From NCBI GenBank assembly GCA_964410125.1, contig CAYPGQ010000002.1, positions 1-64,000 on the forward strand: a stretch of DNA of 64,000 nt, written 5' to 3'. The position numbers and the translations under genes are program-made. This DNA comes from G020348385 sp964410125 (GTDB taxonomy: Bacteria; Acidobacteriota; Aminicenantia; Aminicenantales; Aminicenantaceae). A model generated the notes under the pieces. It saw only the letters and a list, made by a program, of their open reading frames with translations, had not been told where the DNA came from and did not search any database. Positions 1 to 8,185 of this stretch are shown in pieces; the stretch's first letter is position 1, and each line of letters starts with the position of its first letter.

Positions 1-67
1 TCCTAACGCTTCTAGTGGATTTTTTCCAAAATACCCTCTACTGTCTGAATTGCAGTCCTTGATTGGC

Positions 68-96
68 TTGACTTGTTCAGAGATAAATTATATATC
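68..96 (+). promoter_or_regulatory. Promoter for mtnP-pfkB
   Basis: TTGACT at 68-73 and TATATC at 91-96 are separated by 17 nt. This is a good sigma-70-type match placing the transcript start near 103, about 75 nt before the ATG at 178. Confidence 0.5.
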
Positions 97-177
97 AATA
101 TCGCAAATTCATCTGAAGCTATTGAGCGTGGAAGGACAATCATGAGTCAGGGCAGAACCGGGTTTAGAGGAGGCGAT

Positions 178-1068
178 ATGTCGACAGAAAAGGGAAGAAA
201 AATTCCTCAGGCAGAAATCGGTATTCTCGGAGGAACCGGGCTGTATGAGATCGATGGAATCGAGAATCTTGAAGAGAGGGACTTCGATACTCCCTTTGGG
301 AAGCCTTCTGACTCCTATATGATCGGAAATCTCGAGGGGAAAAAAGTGGCCTTTCTTGCCCGGCACAGCCGAGGACACCGCATTCTTCCGTCGGAAATCA
401 ACTATCGAGCCAACGTCTACGGTTTCAAAATGTTGGGAGTGACAAGAATCATTTCCGTGAATTCTGTCGGGTCTTTGAAACAGGAAATCAGACCTAGAGA
501 TATTGTGTTTTCCGACCAATTTTATGACAGGACCCGGAGAAAAAACACATTTTTTGGGGAGGGGATCGCTGTTCACATCAGTTTTGCGCATCCGGTATGC
601 CCGGAGTTATCCCGACTCCTGTTCGAGACCGGAAAAAATCTAGGGGTGAGGGTCCATCCGAAAGGAACCTATATATGCATAGAGGGACCGGCTTTTTCCA
701 CAAAGGCAGAGTCCGGAGTCTACCGATCCTGGGGTTGCGATGTTATCGGCATGACCAGTGTTACAGAGGCGAGGTTATGCCGGGAAGCCGAAATTTGTTA
801 TGCCACGATGAGCCTTATTACCGACTACGATGTTTGGCATGAAGAGGAGGAGTCAGTCTCTGTGGAATTGATCCTTGATAACATGCATCACAATATCCAC
901 AATGCCAAGGGCATCATTAAAGGGGCCCTTGCGAGACTTCCCGTTGATAGGGGAGAAGCCTGTGAATGTTCTAGAGCGATTAAAGATAGCATCGTCACTT
1001 CCCCTGAACTCATCCCTCAGGAGATAAAACAAAAACTGCAACACATCATCGGAGAGTATATCCCATGA
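178..1068 (+). CDS. mtnP: S-methyl-5'-thioadenosine phosphorylase family protein
   Basis: Phosphorolysis of methylthioadenosine (or a related purine nucleoside) to adenine and methylthioribose-1-phosphate in methionine salvage; cytosolic. The protein is 296 aa, usual for the family. It shows GILGGTGLYEI near the N-terminus (phosphate loop), RHSRGHRILPSEINYRANV, the substrate stretch GTYICIEGPAFSTKAES, and the purine-site region EAEICYATMSLITDYDVW with the DxD typical of MTAP/PNP enzymes. I chose ATG 178 because AGAGGAGG lies just upstream; the frame is open further upstream (from 73) but no earlier start has a ribosome site. Its stop overlaps the next start (ATGA), so the two genes are translationally coupled. 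Methylthioadenosine versus other nucleoside preference cannot be fixed by reading. Confidence 0.9.
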   Translation: MSTEKGRKIPQAEIGILGGTGLYEIDGIENLEERDFDTPFGKPSDSYMIGNLEGKKVAFLARHSRGHRILPSEINYRANVYGFKMLGVTRIISVNSVGSLKQEIRPRDIVFSDQFYDRTRRKNTFFGEGIAVHISFAHPVCPELSRLLFETGKNLGVRVHPKGTYICIEGPAFSTKAESGVYRSWGCDVIGMTSVTEARLCREAEICYATMSLITDYDVWHEEEESVSVELILDNMHHNIHNAKGIIKGALARLPVDRGEACECSRAIKDSIVTSPELIPQEIKQKLQHIIGEYIP

Positions 1069-1964
1069 GCCTTGCGATTGTCGGGTCTTTAGCCTTCGAT
1101 ACCATCGAAACTCCTGAGGAGCGCAAGGAAAAGATCGTCGGGGGATCCTGCACGTATTGTTCCCTTGCTGCCAGCTATTTTACAACTCCAAAGATTGTCG
1201 GGGTCGTAGGTGAGGATTTTCCCCAAGAGACGATCGATCTTTTCAAGAAAAGAAAAATCGATATGCAGGGACTGGAGTTTGCCAAGGGAAAGACCTTTCA
1301 CTGGGAAGGACTCTACGGTCATGATCCCAATCAGAGAACTACCGTGAAACTGGAACTGAATGTTTTTGCAGACTTCAAGCCTCAACTACCTCCTTCTTTT
1401 CAAGGGACAGAGTTTGTCTTTTTGGCTAATATTCACCCTGAATTGCAAGAGGATATCCGCGTTCAATTCAAAAATCCAAAATGGCTGGCAATGGACACGA
1501 TCACTCACTGGATCGAAAACAATAGAGAGACTCTTTTGCATGTGCTCAAAAAGTGCCATTTTTTTTTCTGCAATGATGAAGAGATAAAACTTCTTACCGA
1601 TGAAATAAACCTCATAAAAGCCGGGAAGAAGATTTTGGAGATGGGGCCTGCCTATGTTGTCATAAAAAAAGGAGAACATGGGGCCTTGATGCTGGGGAAG
1701 GATTTTGTTTTTGGTGTTTTGGCTCATCCCTGTGAGGAGGTTGTCGATCCAACAGGAGCAGGAGACAGTTTTGCAGGGGGCTTTCTGGGTTATTTAGACT
1801 CTTTGAGTTCGGTGGACGAGAAAGAATTGCGCCGAGCCGCTGTTTTCGGGAGCGTGATGGCTTCCTTTGCCATCGAGGACTTTGGGATCGAACGGTTTAA
1901 ATCTTTGACACTTCCCGAAGTCAAAAAGCGCTTTTCCGAATTCAAAAAACTGACAACATTCTAA
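1065..1964 (+). CDS. PfkB-family carbohydrate/nucleoside kinase
   Basis: ATP-dependent kinase of the ribokinase/PfkB fold, 299 aa. The C-terminal signature DPTGAGDSFAGGF carries the catalytic Asp and the anion-hole GAGD. The N-terminal part (SLAIVGSLAFDTIETP, then GGSCTYCSLAASYF) fits the first substrate-binding strand and the GG motif. It is coupled to the phosphorylase by a 4-nt ATGA overlap, so its substrate is probably a nucleoside or sugar from the same salvage route. That is inference from context. Ends in a hairpin terminator that overlaps its stop codon. Confidence 0.88.
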   Translation: MSLAIVGSLAFDTIETPEERKEKIVGGSCTYCSLAASYFTTPKIVGVVGEDFPQETIDLFKKRKIDMQGLEFAKGKTFHWEGLYGHDPNQRTTVKLELNVFADFKPQLPPSFQGTEFVFLANIHPELQEDIRVQFKNPKWLAMDTITHWIENNRETLLHVLKKCHFFFCNDEEIKLLTDEINLIKAGKKILEMGPAYVVIKKGEHGALMLGKDFVFGVLAHPCEEVVDPTGAGDSFAGGFLGYLDSLSSVDEKELRRAAVFGSVMASFAIEDFGIERFKSLTLPEVKKRFSEFKKLTTF

Positions 1965-1990
1965 CCTGACTTATCCAGGTTAGATTTTTT
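1962..1990 (+). terminator. Rho-independent terminator after pfkB
   Basis: TAACCTG (1962-1968) pairs perfectly with CAGGTTA (1976-1982) across a 7-nt loop and is followed by GATTTTTT. The stop codon TAA lies in the left arm. Confidence 0.75.
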
Positions 1991-2085
1991 GGTTTTCTTC
2001 CATTCTATCTGGCCAAGTTTTAGTGAAGTAAAGCATCAGGCATATCCTCCGCTCTAGTGAGGATCTGTAACGCCATTCCCTCATC

Positions 2086-2104
2086 GCCCTTCTCGGCGGC
2101 TGCG
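2086..2104. repeat. 19-bp repeat, copy 1 (with 62085-62103)
   Basis: GCCCTTCTCGGCGGCTGCG occurs exactly here and at 62085-62103. An upstream CATCAGGCAT is shared too, at different spacing. On the minus strand it resembles the codons for the C-terminal MAAEKG end of the IS91-like transposase relics, so it may be a decayed piece of that family. Confidence 0.55.
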
Positions 2105-2321
2105 TAACTCCGCATGTTTATTCCTTATCCCTACAACACTAACCTCTGTTCCCCTGACTATCCGTGTCTTTTTCCCGTTATTACATCCGTGCTCAATACA
2201 TACTCGCCGTCCGACTTTCAGGCTGTGTTGTAATTCACTGTCCGATAGAAAAATGGGATAAAAAGGCCAAAAAACAGACGAATCTAGGGCAAAACCTGTC
2301 AAATATACTCCAATATTGCCA

Positions 2322-2358
2322 TAAAATGGGATATTTTTGTTGAATATTTCCCATTTTA
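2322..2358. repeat. Long hairpin inside the 424-bp element
   Basis: TAAAATGGGATATT (2322-2335) pairs with AATATTTCCCATTTTA (2343-2358), 14 bp with a 2-nt bulge and a 7-nt loop. It has no U-tract of terminator type and belongs to the surrounding element. Confidence 0.7.
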
Positions 2359-2495
2359 TTAATTGTGACACAGTCTGTTTGTCGAATTCCCTCGAAGAAC
2401 GAATCTGGAAGGCTAGATCCTCAATGGCGCTGCGGACAAGCCTGATGCTTTATTACATCTGAATTTCCCCAAACAAAATGGAAGTGATCCGATTT

Positions 2496-3485
2496 TTATT
2501 CTTTTAGAACCTTAAGTTTTTCGATAAGAGCAGGCAAAATTTCCCTGTAATCACCTACGATTCCGAAATCTGCCATGTCAAAGATAGGGGCCTGAGGATC
2601 CTTGTTTATGGCAACAATCAGCTTTGAACTGGAGCATCCTGCTAGATGCTGGGGTGCCCCAGAAATAGCTACTGCGATATACAGGCTTGGACTCACCATA
2701 TGGCCTGTTTGCCCTATCTCGAGACTTTTCGGCATCCAATTTTCATCTGAAGGCACCCTGGTTATGCCGACCGCTGCCCCGAGGACATTTGCCAGCTCTT
2801 GGACTAAATCGAAGCCTTCTCTCCCGCCGATTCCTCCCCCTCCGGACACGATGACCTTTGCCTCCTCAAGCTTTATCCCCTTGCCCTCTTGATGGATTGT
2901 CTCCATCAGTTGGCTCCTCATCTGTGCCTCGTCGATTTCAACCGGGATGGATTCAATCTTTCCTTTATTGGAGGGATCTGGTTCTGCCGGCTTTTCTGAT
3001 CGGGGACGCATCGTCACCACATGAGGTCGATGATTTGTCGAGGCCCACTGGGCTAAGGCGTTACCTCCGTAGACTGGTTTGGTTTGTAAAAGCGCTTTTT
3101 TTGCCTCATCGAATGCCATGTCAACACAGTCCATGCAAACACTCGCTCTCAACTTCGCGGCCAATCTTGGAGCGACGTCACGTCCCACATCGGTCTGACT
3201 GAAGAGGATGACCATTGGGTTTATTCGTTCACATACATTGGAAAGGATGGCAACCAGGCGTTCCGGGTGAAAGTCCGAATACTCAGGGTCTTGGACTGTC
3301 AAGACCCTATCTATCCCAAGGTTGGCGACTTCCTCTGCGACATTTTGAAGATTCTTTCCGATGAGCAGAATGTAGAGGGGCTGATTGAGGAGGCTGCCGA
3401 GTTTCTTCCCAGTGGTTATGAGTTCTCTTGAGACGGATGTGATCTTCTTTTCTTTCAGCTCGCCGCAGATCAAGATCCCTTTCAT
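2496..3485 (-). CDS. etfA: Electron transfer flavoprotein subunit alpha (FixB type)
   Basis: Large subunit of the heterodimeric FAD-containing ETF that takes electrons from acyl-CoA dehydrogenases; cytosolic. 329 aa. The C-terminal FAD domain is intact: VIVSGGGGIGG, then EIGQTGHMVSPSLYIAVAIS and the signature AINKDPQAPIFDMADFGIVGD. The N-terminal half is the usual Rossmann-like domain with FSQTDVGRDVAPRLAAKL. It overlaps etfB by 4 nt and is the last gene of the mce-acd-fixC-fixX-etfB-etfA operon. With fixC and fixX present this could be a bifurcating FixABCX complex rather than a plain ETF; that is inference. Confidence 0.95.
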   Translation of the reverse strand: MKGILICGELKEKKITSVSRELITTGKKLGSLLNQPLYILLIGKNLQNVAEEVANLGIDRVLTVQDPEYSDFHPERLVAILSNVCERINPMVILFSQTDVGRDVAPRLAAKLRASVCMDCVDMAFDEAKKALLQTKPVYGGNALAQWASTNHRPHVVTMRPRSEKPAEPDPSNKGKIESIPVEIDEAQMRSQLMETIHQEGKGIKLEEAKVIVSGGGGIGGREGFDLVQELANVLGAAVGITRVPSDENWMPKSLEIGQTGHMVSPSLYIAVAISGAPQHLAGCSSSKLIVAINKDPQAPIFDMADFGIVGDYREILPALIEKLKVLKE

Positions 3486-4282
3486 AGGACTCCTGCCGCT
3501 CTCATTTTTTCTGCCAGCTTACCTGCAGCTTCTTCTGGTTTTTCTCCTTGGATTTTTTCACATTTTCTTTTTCTTACAGGGATGAATAGTTTTACCAATT
3601 TTTTCCGCGAGGCGTCAGCTCCTGTTTGAGTCTGTTCGGCATCGATGAATTTTGCGTCCCAGAGAGGAATTTCCTTCTTTGAGGCTGTTATAATTCCCCA
3701 TCCTGAAGGCAATCGGGGTGGGCCCAATTCATGGCTCACGGTTAGAACGGCTGGAGGGAGAACTGCAAAGACCTGGCAGCCGTCGAGAATCACACGCTTC
3801 ACTTGCAATCGGCCTTCGATGAAATCCACAGATTCGGCCAGTGTGATCAAAGGCAAATCGAGGTTTTCGGCCATTATTGAGCCGACCAATCCCTCGTCCC
3901 AATCAGCGGCCTGTCTTCCACACAAAATAAGATCGAATTCCTTTATCTTTTGAATCGCTTGATTCAGGATATAAGCCGTCGAAAAACTGTCTGAGCCTTC
4001 GAATGCCTGATCTCTAAGTATAATTCCCTCATCGGCTCCCATGGCCAGTGCATGTTTCACGACACGAGATGCACTGTTATCCCCGATGGTCAAGATTGTT
4101 ATCTGCCCTCCGTGTTTTTCCTTGATCCTGAGGGCGAGTTCTACCGCCTGTTCATCGTACGGGTTTATCACTGGTGGTATTCCTTCAGGAGGGACGACCT
4201 TTGTACATTCTGCATCCAATCGAAATTTTGAAGCCGGGATCTCGGGGTCTTGGATTTGTTTGATACAGACGATGGTTTTCAT
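3482..4282 (-). CDS. etfB: Electron transfer flavoprotein subunit beta (FixA type)
   Basis: Small ETF subunit, 266 aa, cytosolic partner of EtfA. It begins MKTIVCIKQIQDPEIPASKF and shows the family nucleotide-binding features NPYDEQAVELALRIKE, GADEGIILRD, and DLILCGRQAADWDEGLVG. The segment PPAVLTVSHELGPPRLPS corresponds to the ETF-beta C-terminal signature region. It overlaps etfA by 4 nt and lies 12 nt after fixX. Confidence 0.95.
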   Translation of the reverse strand: MKTIVCIKQIQDPEIPASKFRLDAECTKVVPPEGIPPVINPYDEQAVELALRIKEKHGGQITILTIGDNSASRVVKHALAMGADEGIILRDQAFEGSDSFSTAYILNQAIQKIKEFDLILCGRQAADWDEGLVGSIMAENLDLPLITLAESVDFIEGRLQVKRVILDGCQVFAVLPPAVLTVSHELGPPRLPSGWGIITASKKEIPLWDAKFIDAEQTQTGADASRKKLVKLFIPVRKRKCEKIQGEKPEEAAGKLAEKMRAAGVL

Positions 4283-4294
4283 TTTGTGTTGGTT

Positions 4295-4573
4295 CTATCC
4301 GAAAAGGTAGCATATACCAAAACCGGCCCGAGGCAAAGCCCATTCTACCGCTTCCTTTTCGCACACAATCCGGCAACTGCCGCATTCCAGGCAGCCCTCG
4401 TAGGAAAAGGTTATATGCTCTTCCCTGAGTTTGAAGCATTCCGCTGGGCACGCATACAAGCACGGGTGGGCTTCACATGTTGCGCAAATATCTTCTTTTA
4501 TCTGGATATGCCGCTCTTTATCGATGTCGTATTTGTTGACGGCTAATTTATCCTCAACGTTCACTGGTTTCAT
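4295..4573 (-). CDS. fixX: FixX-like ferredoxin
   Basis: Small 92-aa 4Fe-4S protein that passes electrons between EtfAB and FixC in Fix complexes. Cysteines cluster at about residues 30-46 (CATCEAHPCLYACPAEC) and 61-71 (CLECGSCRIVC), as in FixX/FdxN-like ferredoxins. Its start overlaps the fixC stop (ATGA), pointing to stoichiometric production. Confidence 0.9.
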   Translation of the reverse strand: MKPVNVEDKLAVNKYDIDKERHIQIKEDICATCEAHPCLYACPAECFKLREEHITFSYEGCLECGSCRIVCEKEAVEWALPRAGFGICYLFG

Positions 4574-5859
4574 AATGATCTCTTTATCCGGAAAAGATCA
4601 CGGATCATCTGCCAAAGGGATATTTTTTCCTTCTGTGATTCCCGGAACATTTTCCAGAATTTCTTTTTCGGTATGCCGGCGTTGGTGAATATCTTTTCAG
4701 CCAATTCACAGGCCAGTTCAGGATACTGGCAATAGAATCGAGGATTCTCCAGTAAGAGAGGAGCTCTTTTAAAGGTTTCCAGGTCTTCGAGGACAAAGCT
4801 CTTTTTTAAAAGTTCAGGATAATGAGCCAAAGATTGTTTAGAAAAATCTCCTGTTTTTTTGGCTTGGATAACGGTTTCAGCAGCCGCTTTTCCTGAAGCG
4901 ATGGCAAAATTTGCTCCTTCGAGGACCAGCCCTGTGGTCAAGGTCAAACCTGCGGCATCGCCCGCCACAAGCATGCCGTCTGTATACAGCGCCGGCATTT
5001 TTGCTTTTCCTCCAACTGGGACCAGGTGTGCAGAATATTCCACCAGTTGACCATCGGCAATCAGGTTTTCCACTTCAGGATGTCGCTTGAAATCCTCCAA
5101 CAGGTCATTGGCGGAAACCTCCTTCTCGGTCAAAGTGCTCAATTGGACGACAATACCGACGGACAGGCATTCTTTGTTGGTGTAGATGAAGGCTCCTCCA
5201 GGTATCCCTCTCGAAAACGATCCGATGAACTCCCAAGCTATTCCTTCCTCTCCGTGCAAGTTAAAACGCTGCTCTATTAGCTGACGCGGGAGTTGAATAA
5301 CCTCTTTTACCCCTAGCTTGATATCCCGAGGTGAAAGTTTTCCTCTTAGCCCGGCTTTTTCCGCCAGGAAAGAATTTACCCCGTCACAGGCGATAACTAC
5401 GTTTGCAGGAAGCTTGTCTCCACCGGCTTTTATGCCCGCCACAGCGTTCCCCTCCCACAACAGGTCTTCGGCTTCGAGGCCTGCTGCAACAACGGCTCCC
5501 GCTTGTTCTGCCTTGGCAGCAAACCATCGGTCGAACCTGGAACGCAGCACAGAAAAGCCGTTATAAGGGGGGTTGCCGTATTTTTTGGATGTGAAGTCAA
5601 CAGAAAAAGAGGCATCCTGTGTGAGCAGAGAATATTTGTGACGAAGAATGTATCTTTCGACCGGAGCCTCTTCCCAAAAGTCAGGGAAGAGTTCGTATAA
5701 AGATGGACAGTAAAAGGCCCCGCCCCACATATTCTTGGCCCCGGCAAACTTTCCGCGCTCAACTATTAATGTTTCCAACCCGGCCTTTGCCAGGGTAAGT
5801 CCGCAGGCACAACCGGCCGGTCCGGCTCCGACAACTATGGCATCAAATTTTTGGTTCAA
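4570..5859 (-). CDS. fixC: FixC-like flavoprotein (ETF:quinone oxidoreductase family)
   Basis: FAD-dependent oxidoreductase of 429 aa that accepts electrons from ETF and passes them, with FixX, towards quinone. The N-terminal dinucleotide motif is VVGAGPAGCACGLTLAKAG followed by LIVERG. The second FAD motif TDGMLVAGDAAGLT is near residue 290. Membrane association would be by amphipathic contact; no strong transmembrane helix is obvious. It is followed by fixX with a 4-nt overlap and preceded 18 nt upstream by the acyl-CoA dehydrogenase gene. Confidence 0.92.
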   Translation of the reverse strand: MNQKFDAIVVGAGPAGCACGLTLAKAGLETLIVERGKFAGAKNMWGGAFYCPSLYELFPDFWEEAPVERYILRHKYSLLTQDASFSVDFTSKKYGNPPYNGFSVLRSRFDRWFAAKAEQAGAVVAAGLEAEDLLWEGNAVAGIKAGGDKLPANVVIACDGVNSFLAEKAGLRGKLSPRDIKLGVKEVIQLPRQLIEQRFNLHGEEGIAWEFIGSFSRGIPGGAFIYTNKECLSVGIVVQLSTLTEKEVSANDLLEDFKRHPEVENLIADGQLVEYSAHLVPVGGKAKMPALYTDGMLVAGDAAGLTLTTGLVLEGANFAIASGKAAAETVIQAKKTGDFSKQSLAHYPELLKKSFVLEDLETFKRAPLLLENPRFYCQYPELACELAEKIFTNAGIPKKKFWKMFRESQKEKISLWQMIRDLFRIKRSL

Positions 5860-5877
5860 AGCTTCTGCCTTAATCTA

Positions 5878-7032
5878 TCACCTAAAAGCTGCTATCTCCA
5901 GGAGCTGCTGCCCGATTGTCAATTGGTGTATCTGAGCGGTCCCACCGAGAATGGTGGCTGTAATAGCATCTTGATAGTGATGGCCGACGGGATAATCATC
6001 GATGGTTCCGAAGGAGCCATGGATTTTGACCGCCTGTGATGCCACCCAAAGAGCGGTCTCTGCTGCGAAGTACTTGGCATAGGACATTTCTTTTATGTGG
6101 CGGATCCCTCGGCTTTTGAGATCGGCTGCCCGATATGTTAGCCACCTGGATGCCTCTATCTTGGTGGCCATTTCCGCGATGATTTCTTGAATCAGTTGAT
6201 GACCCCCGATGGGCTTCCCGAACTGTTCCCGTTGCTTGGCGTAATTGATGCTGGCCTCGAGACAGCTCTGAGCAAGCCCCACAGAACCCGCAGCAAGAAA
6301 CAGCCGGGCCGTATCGATACCGCGCAACGCATCCCTGAGGGCTCGTCCTATCTCTCCAACCTGGTTTTCCAGGGGTAATTCCATATCCATGAATCTTAGG
6401 GTGCCTTCGCTCCCTCCGCGCCAGCTAATCTTTCCCTTCTGAGGAGTGCTCGATAATCCTGGAGTGTCTATCTCGACGATAAAAGTGGCTAGACCCTTAA
6501 GTCCCTTGCTCTTGTCGGTCTGAGCAATGAATAAGACCACATCGGCAATTTCGCCATTGGTGATAAATATTTTGGTTCCGTTGATGATCCAGCGATCGCC
6601 GCTGCGTACAGCAGAAGTTTCAATCATCGAAGAATCACTCCCCGCATTGGGCTCAACAACAGCCCCGCACATGATCGACTCGCCCTTGCAGACCGGAGGG
6701 ATGTATTTTTGTTTCTGTTCTTCGGTTCCGGCATCCAGGAGATTGGTGACGGGTTGGATGGGACCACTTGCTGCCGCTTGTGTAACAGATAAGCTGGCCA
6801 TACAGAGTGATTCCCAGATGATGCTTGATGTCACGTAGTCGAGGCCCAATCCTCCGTATTCCTGGGGGATGTGCGGGGCTAAGAGACCTTGGGCAGCGAG
6901 CTTTTTTATGATGTTGGGATCGAATTTCTCCTGGCGTTCGTTTTCTTTGAGCGATGGCAAAATCTCCTGTTCGGCAAATTTGCGGGCCATATCTTGAAAC
7001 ATTTTCTGTTCTTCTGTCAGTTCAAAATCCAT
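5878..7032 (-). CDS. Acyl-CoA dehydrogenase family protein lacking the usual catalytic Glu
   Basis: 384 aa, full length for the family. It has the ACAD core: the flavin-site stretch VVEPNAGSDSSMIETSA, WIINGTKIFITNG, a QREQFGKPIGGHQLIQ helix and a C-terminal GGTAQIHQLTIGQQLLEI. In typical members the C-terminal motif is YEGT with Glu as the base; here it is LGGT, Gly at residue 363. The alternative base position known from isovaleryl- and long-chain enzymes (LERL) reads TARL, Ala at about residue 242. It may use another residue, as some alicyclic-acid or sulfinate-processing relatives do, or catalyse a non-dehydrogenase reaction. It sits between mce and fixC, so ETF is the likely electron partner. 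Confidence 0.88.
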   Translation of the reverse strand: MDFELTEEQKMFQDMARKFAEQEILPSLKENERQEKFDPNIIKKLAAQGLLAPHIPQEYGGLGLDYVTSSIIWESLCMASLSVTQAAASGPIQPVTNLLDAGTEEQKQKYIPPVCKGESIMCGAVVEPNAGSDSSMIETSAVRSGDRWIINGTKIFITNGEIADVVLFIAQTDKSKGLKGLATFIVEIDTPGLSSTPQKGKISWRGGSEGTLRFMDMELPLENQVGEIGRALRDALRGIDTARLFLAAGSVGLAQSCLEASINYAKQREQFGKPIGGHQLIQEIIAEMATKIEASRWLTYRAADLKSRGIRHIKEMSYAKYFAAETALWVASQAVKIHGSFGTIDDYPVGHHYQDAITATILGGTAQIHQLTIGQQLLEIAAFR

Positions 7033-7039
7033 TTTTGCC

Positions 7040-7438
7040 TCACTCTTCTTTTTCTACCAGCTCAACCAGGACGCCAAAAGTTCCTCGAGGGTGTAGGAAG
7101 ACGCTTTTGCCTTCGGCTCCGGGTTTTGGTTCTCCGAGAACATCCATTCCCGACTCTTTAAGCGATGCTATCGCTATATTGATGTCTTCCACGTCATAGC
7201 AGATGTGGTGAAAACCCTCGCCGTGTTTTTCCAGAAATTTGACCATCACTCCTTCGTTCCCGATGGGCTCGAGAAGTTCGATCAGAACTTCACCGACCTT
7301 GACCATGCTCACCTTTAACGTCCCATCTCCGCCTATGATAGGATCGGACGATTCCAGTTTGAGAACCGAACGGTAAAATTCCCGCGCCTCTTCAAGATTC
7401 TTCACAGCCATCCCAAGGTGACTGATTTTTTTTATCAT
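7040..7438 (-). CDS. mce: Methylmalonyl-CoA epimerase
   Basis: VOC-fold metalloenzyme interconverting (R)- and (S)-methylmalonyl-CoA, 132 aa. It has ISHLGMAVKNLEEAREFY (first metal His), EVLIELLEP, GEGFHHICYDVED (second His) and GTFGVLVELVE (last Glu), so the metal set looks complete. I start it at ATG 7438, which has GGAGG 8-12 nt upstream; the frame reads further upstream into the IS91-like end repeat, which is not part of the gene. First gene of the operon ending with etfA. Confidence 0.92.
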   Translation of the reverse strand: MIKKISHLGMAVKNLEEAREFYRSVLKLESSDPIIGGDGTLKVSMVKVGEVLIELLEPIGNEGVMVKFLEKHGEGFHHICYDVEDINIAIASLKESGMDVLGEPKPGAEGKSVFLHPRGTFGVLVELVEKEE

Positions 7439-7478
7439 GTGCAGCCTCCCTCTGGATAGAATGTTTGGAGGTGAAAAA

Positions 7479-7507
7479 CTTATAACACAGCGATGATTTG
7501 ATGTCAA
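7479..7507 (-). promoter_or_regulatory. Promoter of the mce-acd-fixCX-etfBA operon
   Basis: On the minus strand TTGACA (7502-7507) and TATAAG (7479-7484) are 17 nt apart, predicting a start near 7472 and a leader of about 34 nt. The IS91-like end repeat stops about 25 nt upstream of the -35 box, so the relic directly abuts this promoter. Confidence 0.7.
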
Positions 7508-7532
7508 AAAAGTGTGATCTGTTAGTGCAATC

Positions 7533-7624
7533 TTTTGGCCTTGCTCCAAATCCCTCAAAATTTTCCTTGATTTCCCCCCACTGACATCCTGAAATAAGAT
7601 TATCCGCCATCAGGAGTTCCTGCT
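7533..7624 (-). repeat. IS91-like 3'-end repeat, copy A
   Basis: About 92 nt containing CCAAATCCCTCAAAATTTTC, ACTGACATCCTGAAATAAG and CCATCAGGAGTTCCTGCTGA. It differs from copy B (10503-10594) at only about three positions. On the minus strand it holds the last transposase codons (QQELLMA) and the sequence beyond. Related copies lie at 10.5, 30.1 and 46.5 kb, with shorter ones at 33.4 and 44.6 kb. Confidence 0.8.
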
Positions 7625-8040
7625 GAATGACTTGAGAGGAAGGTGGTCGTGCAGCCTGGAAGCTGAGCTTGAGGTGGGGCGATGATTCTCATCTGGCCAC
7701 CACAGGAAGGGCAACATAGCGGGATCGGAAATGGTCTGGATCACGGCCACCACTCCTGGCATCAATTCGTGGTCTGAGACAGTCTTGAAGTATTTCAACA
7801 GAGCTTGAACCACAGCCAGACAGAGGGAGGAAAGAAGAGATCGCCTGAAGCGGAAGAACAGACGCAGCATTTTGGGAATGGTGAAGACGACCTGACGATG
7901 AGGGACATCGAGCAGAAGCTCCTCCCTCATATTCTCTAAGAAACTCATAGAAGTAATGAAAGACCACACGATAAAAAACAGAGTCCTCCGGATGACGCCG
8001 CCAGTAGATCCCTGACATGGCAGGGAGGGTGATTCACGAA
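7610..8040 (-). pseudogene. Decayed IS91-family transposase
   Basis: Read across frames on the minus strand, this shows blocks of an IS91/IS801-type rolling-circle transposase in the right order: RRHPEDSVFYRVVFHYFYEF (N-terminal), VPHRQVVFTIPKMLRLFFRF, PGVVAVIQT, then PSCGGQMRIIAPP (C-terminal zinc-binding block) and QQELLMA. Frameshifts and deletions separate the blocks, and the HUH/catalytic centre between GVVAVIQT and CGGQMRII is gone. It continues into end repeat A. Confidence 0.8.
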
Positions 8041-8185
8041 ATGGACTAGACTGCGGGAAAAGGCCTTATGGCCCTGATGTTCCTGGAATGCATGCATTAG
8101 CAAATCTTTTGAAGAGTGTAAACAAAAGATGACAAAAAGTGGGAGGTAACAACTATATAGAGTATCTTCTTGCTACATATATAGT

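Larger units (their letters stand above)
2029..2452. mobile_element. 424-bp MITE-like element with 38-bp terminal inverted repeats
   Basis: The first 13 nt (TAAAGCATCAGGC, 2029-2041) are the exact reverse complement of 2440-2452. Extending inwards, 31 of 38 positions pair without gaps (2029-2066 against 2415-2452). The ends are TA...TA, compatible with a TA target. No convincing gene lies inside. It holds a strong internal hairpin (2322-2358) and the 19-mer shared with 62085-62103. It fills the gap between the pfkB terminator and etfA. Best reading: a non-autonomous transposon or deletion derivative; parent family unknown. Confidence 0.6.

Noticed and set aside
109..591. Long open frames antisense to mtnP and many other genes
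   Set aside because: They mirror the codon structure of well-supported genes on the other strand and show no motif or ribosome site of their own.
2081..2371. 96-codon frame inside the 424-bp element
   Set aside because: No start signal or family resemblance, and it is crossed by the hairpin at 2322-2358.
8041..8185. Possible extension of the transposase relic
   Set aside because: No transposase block could be read beyond about 8040.
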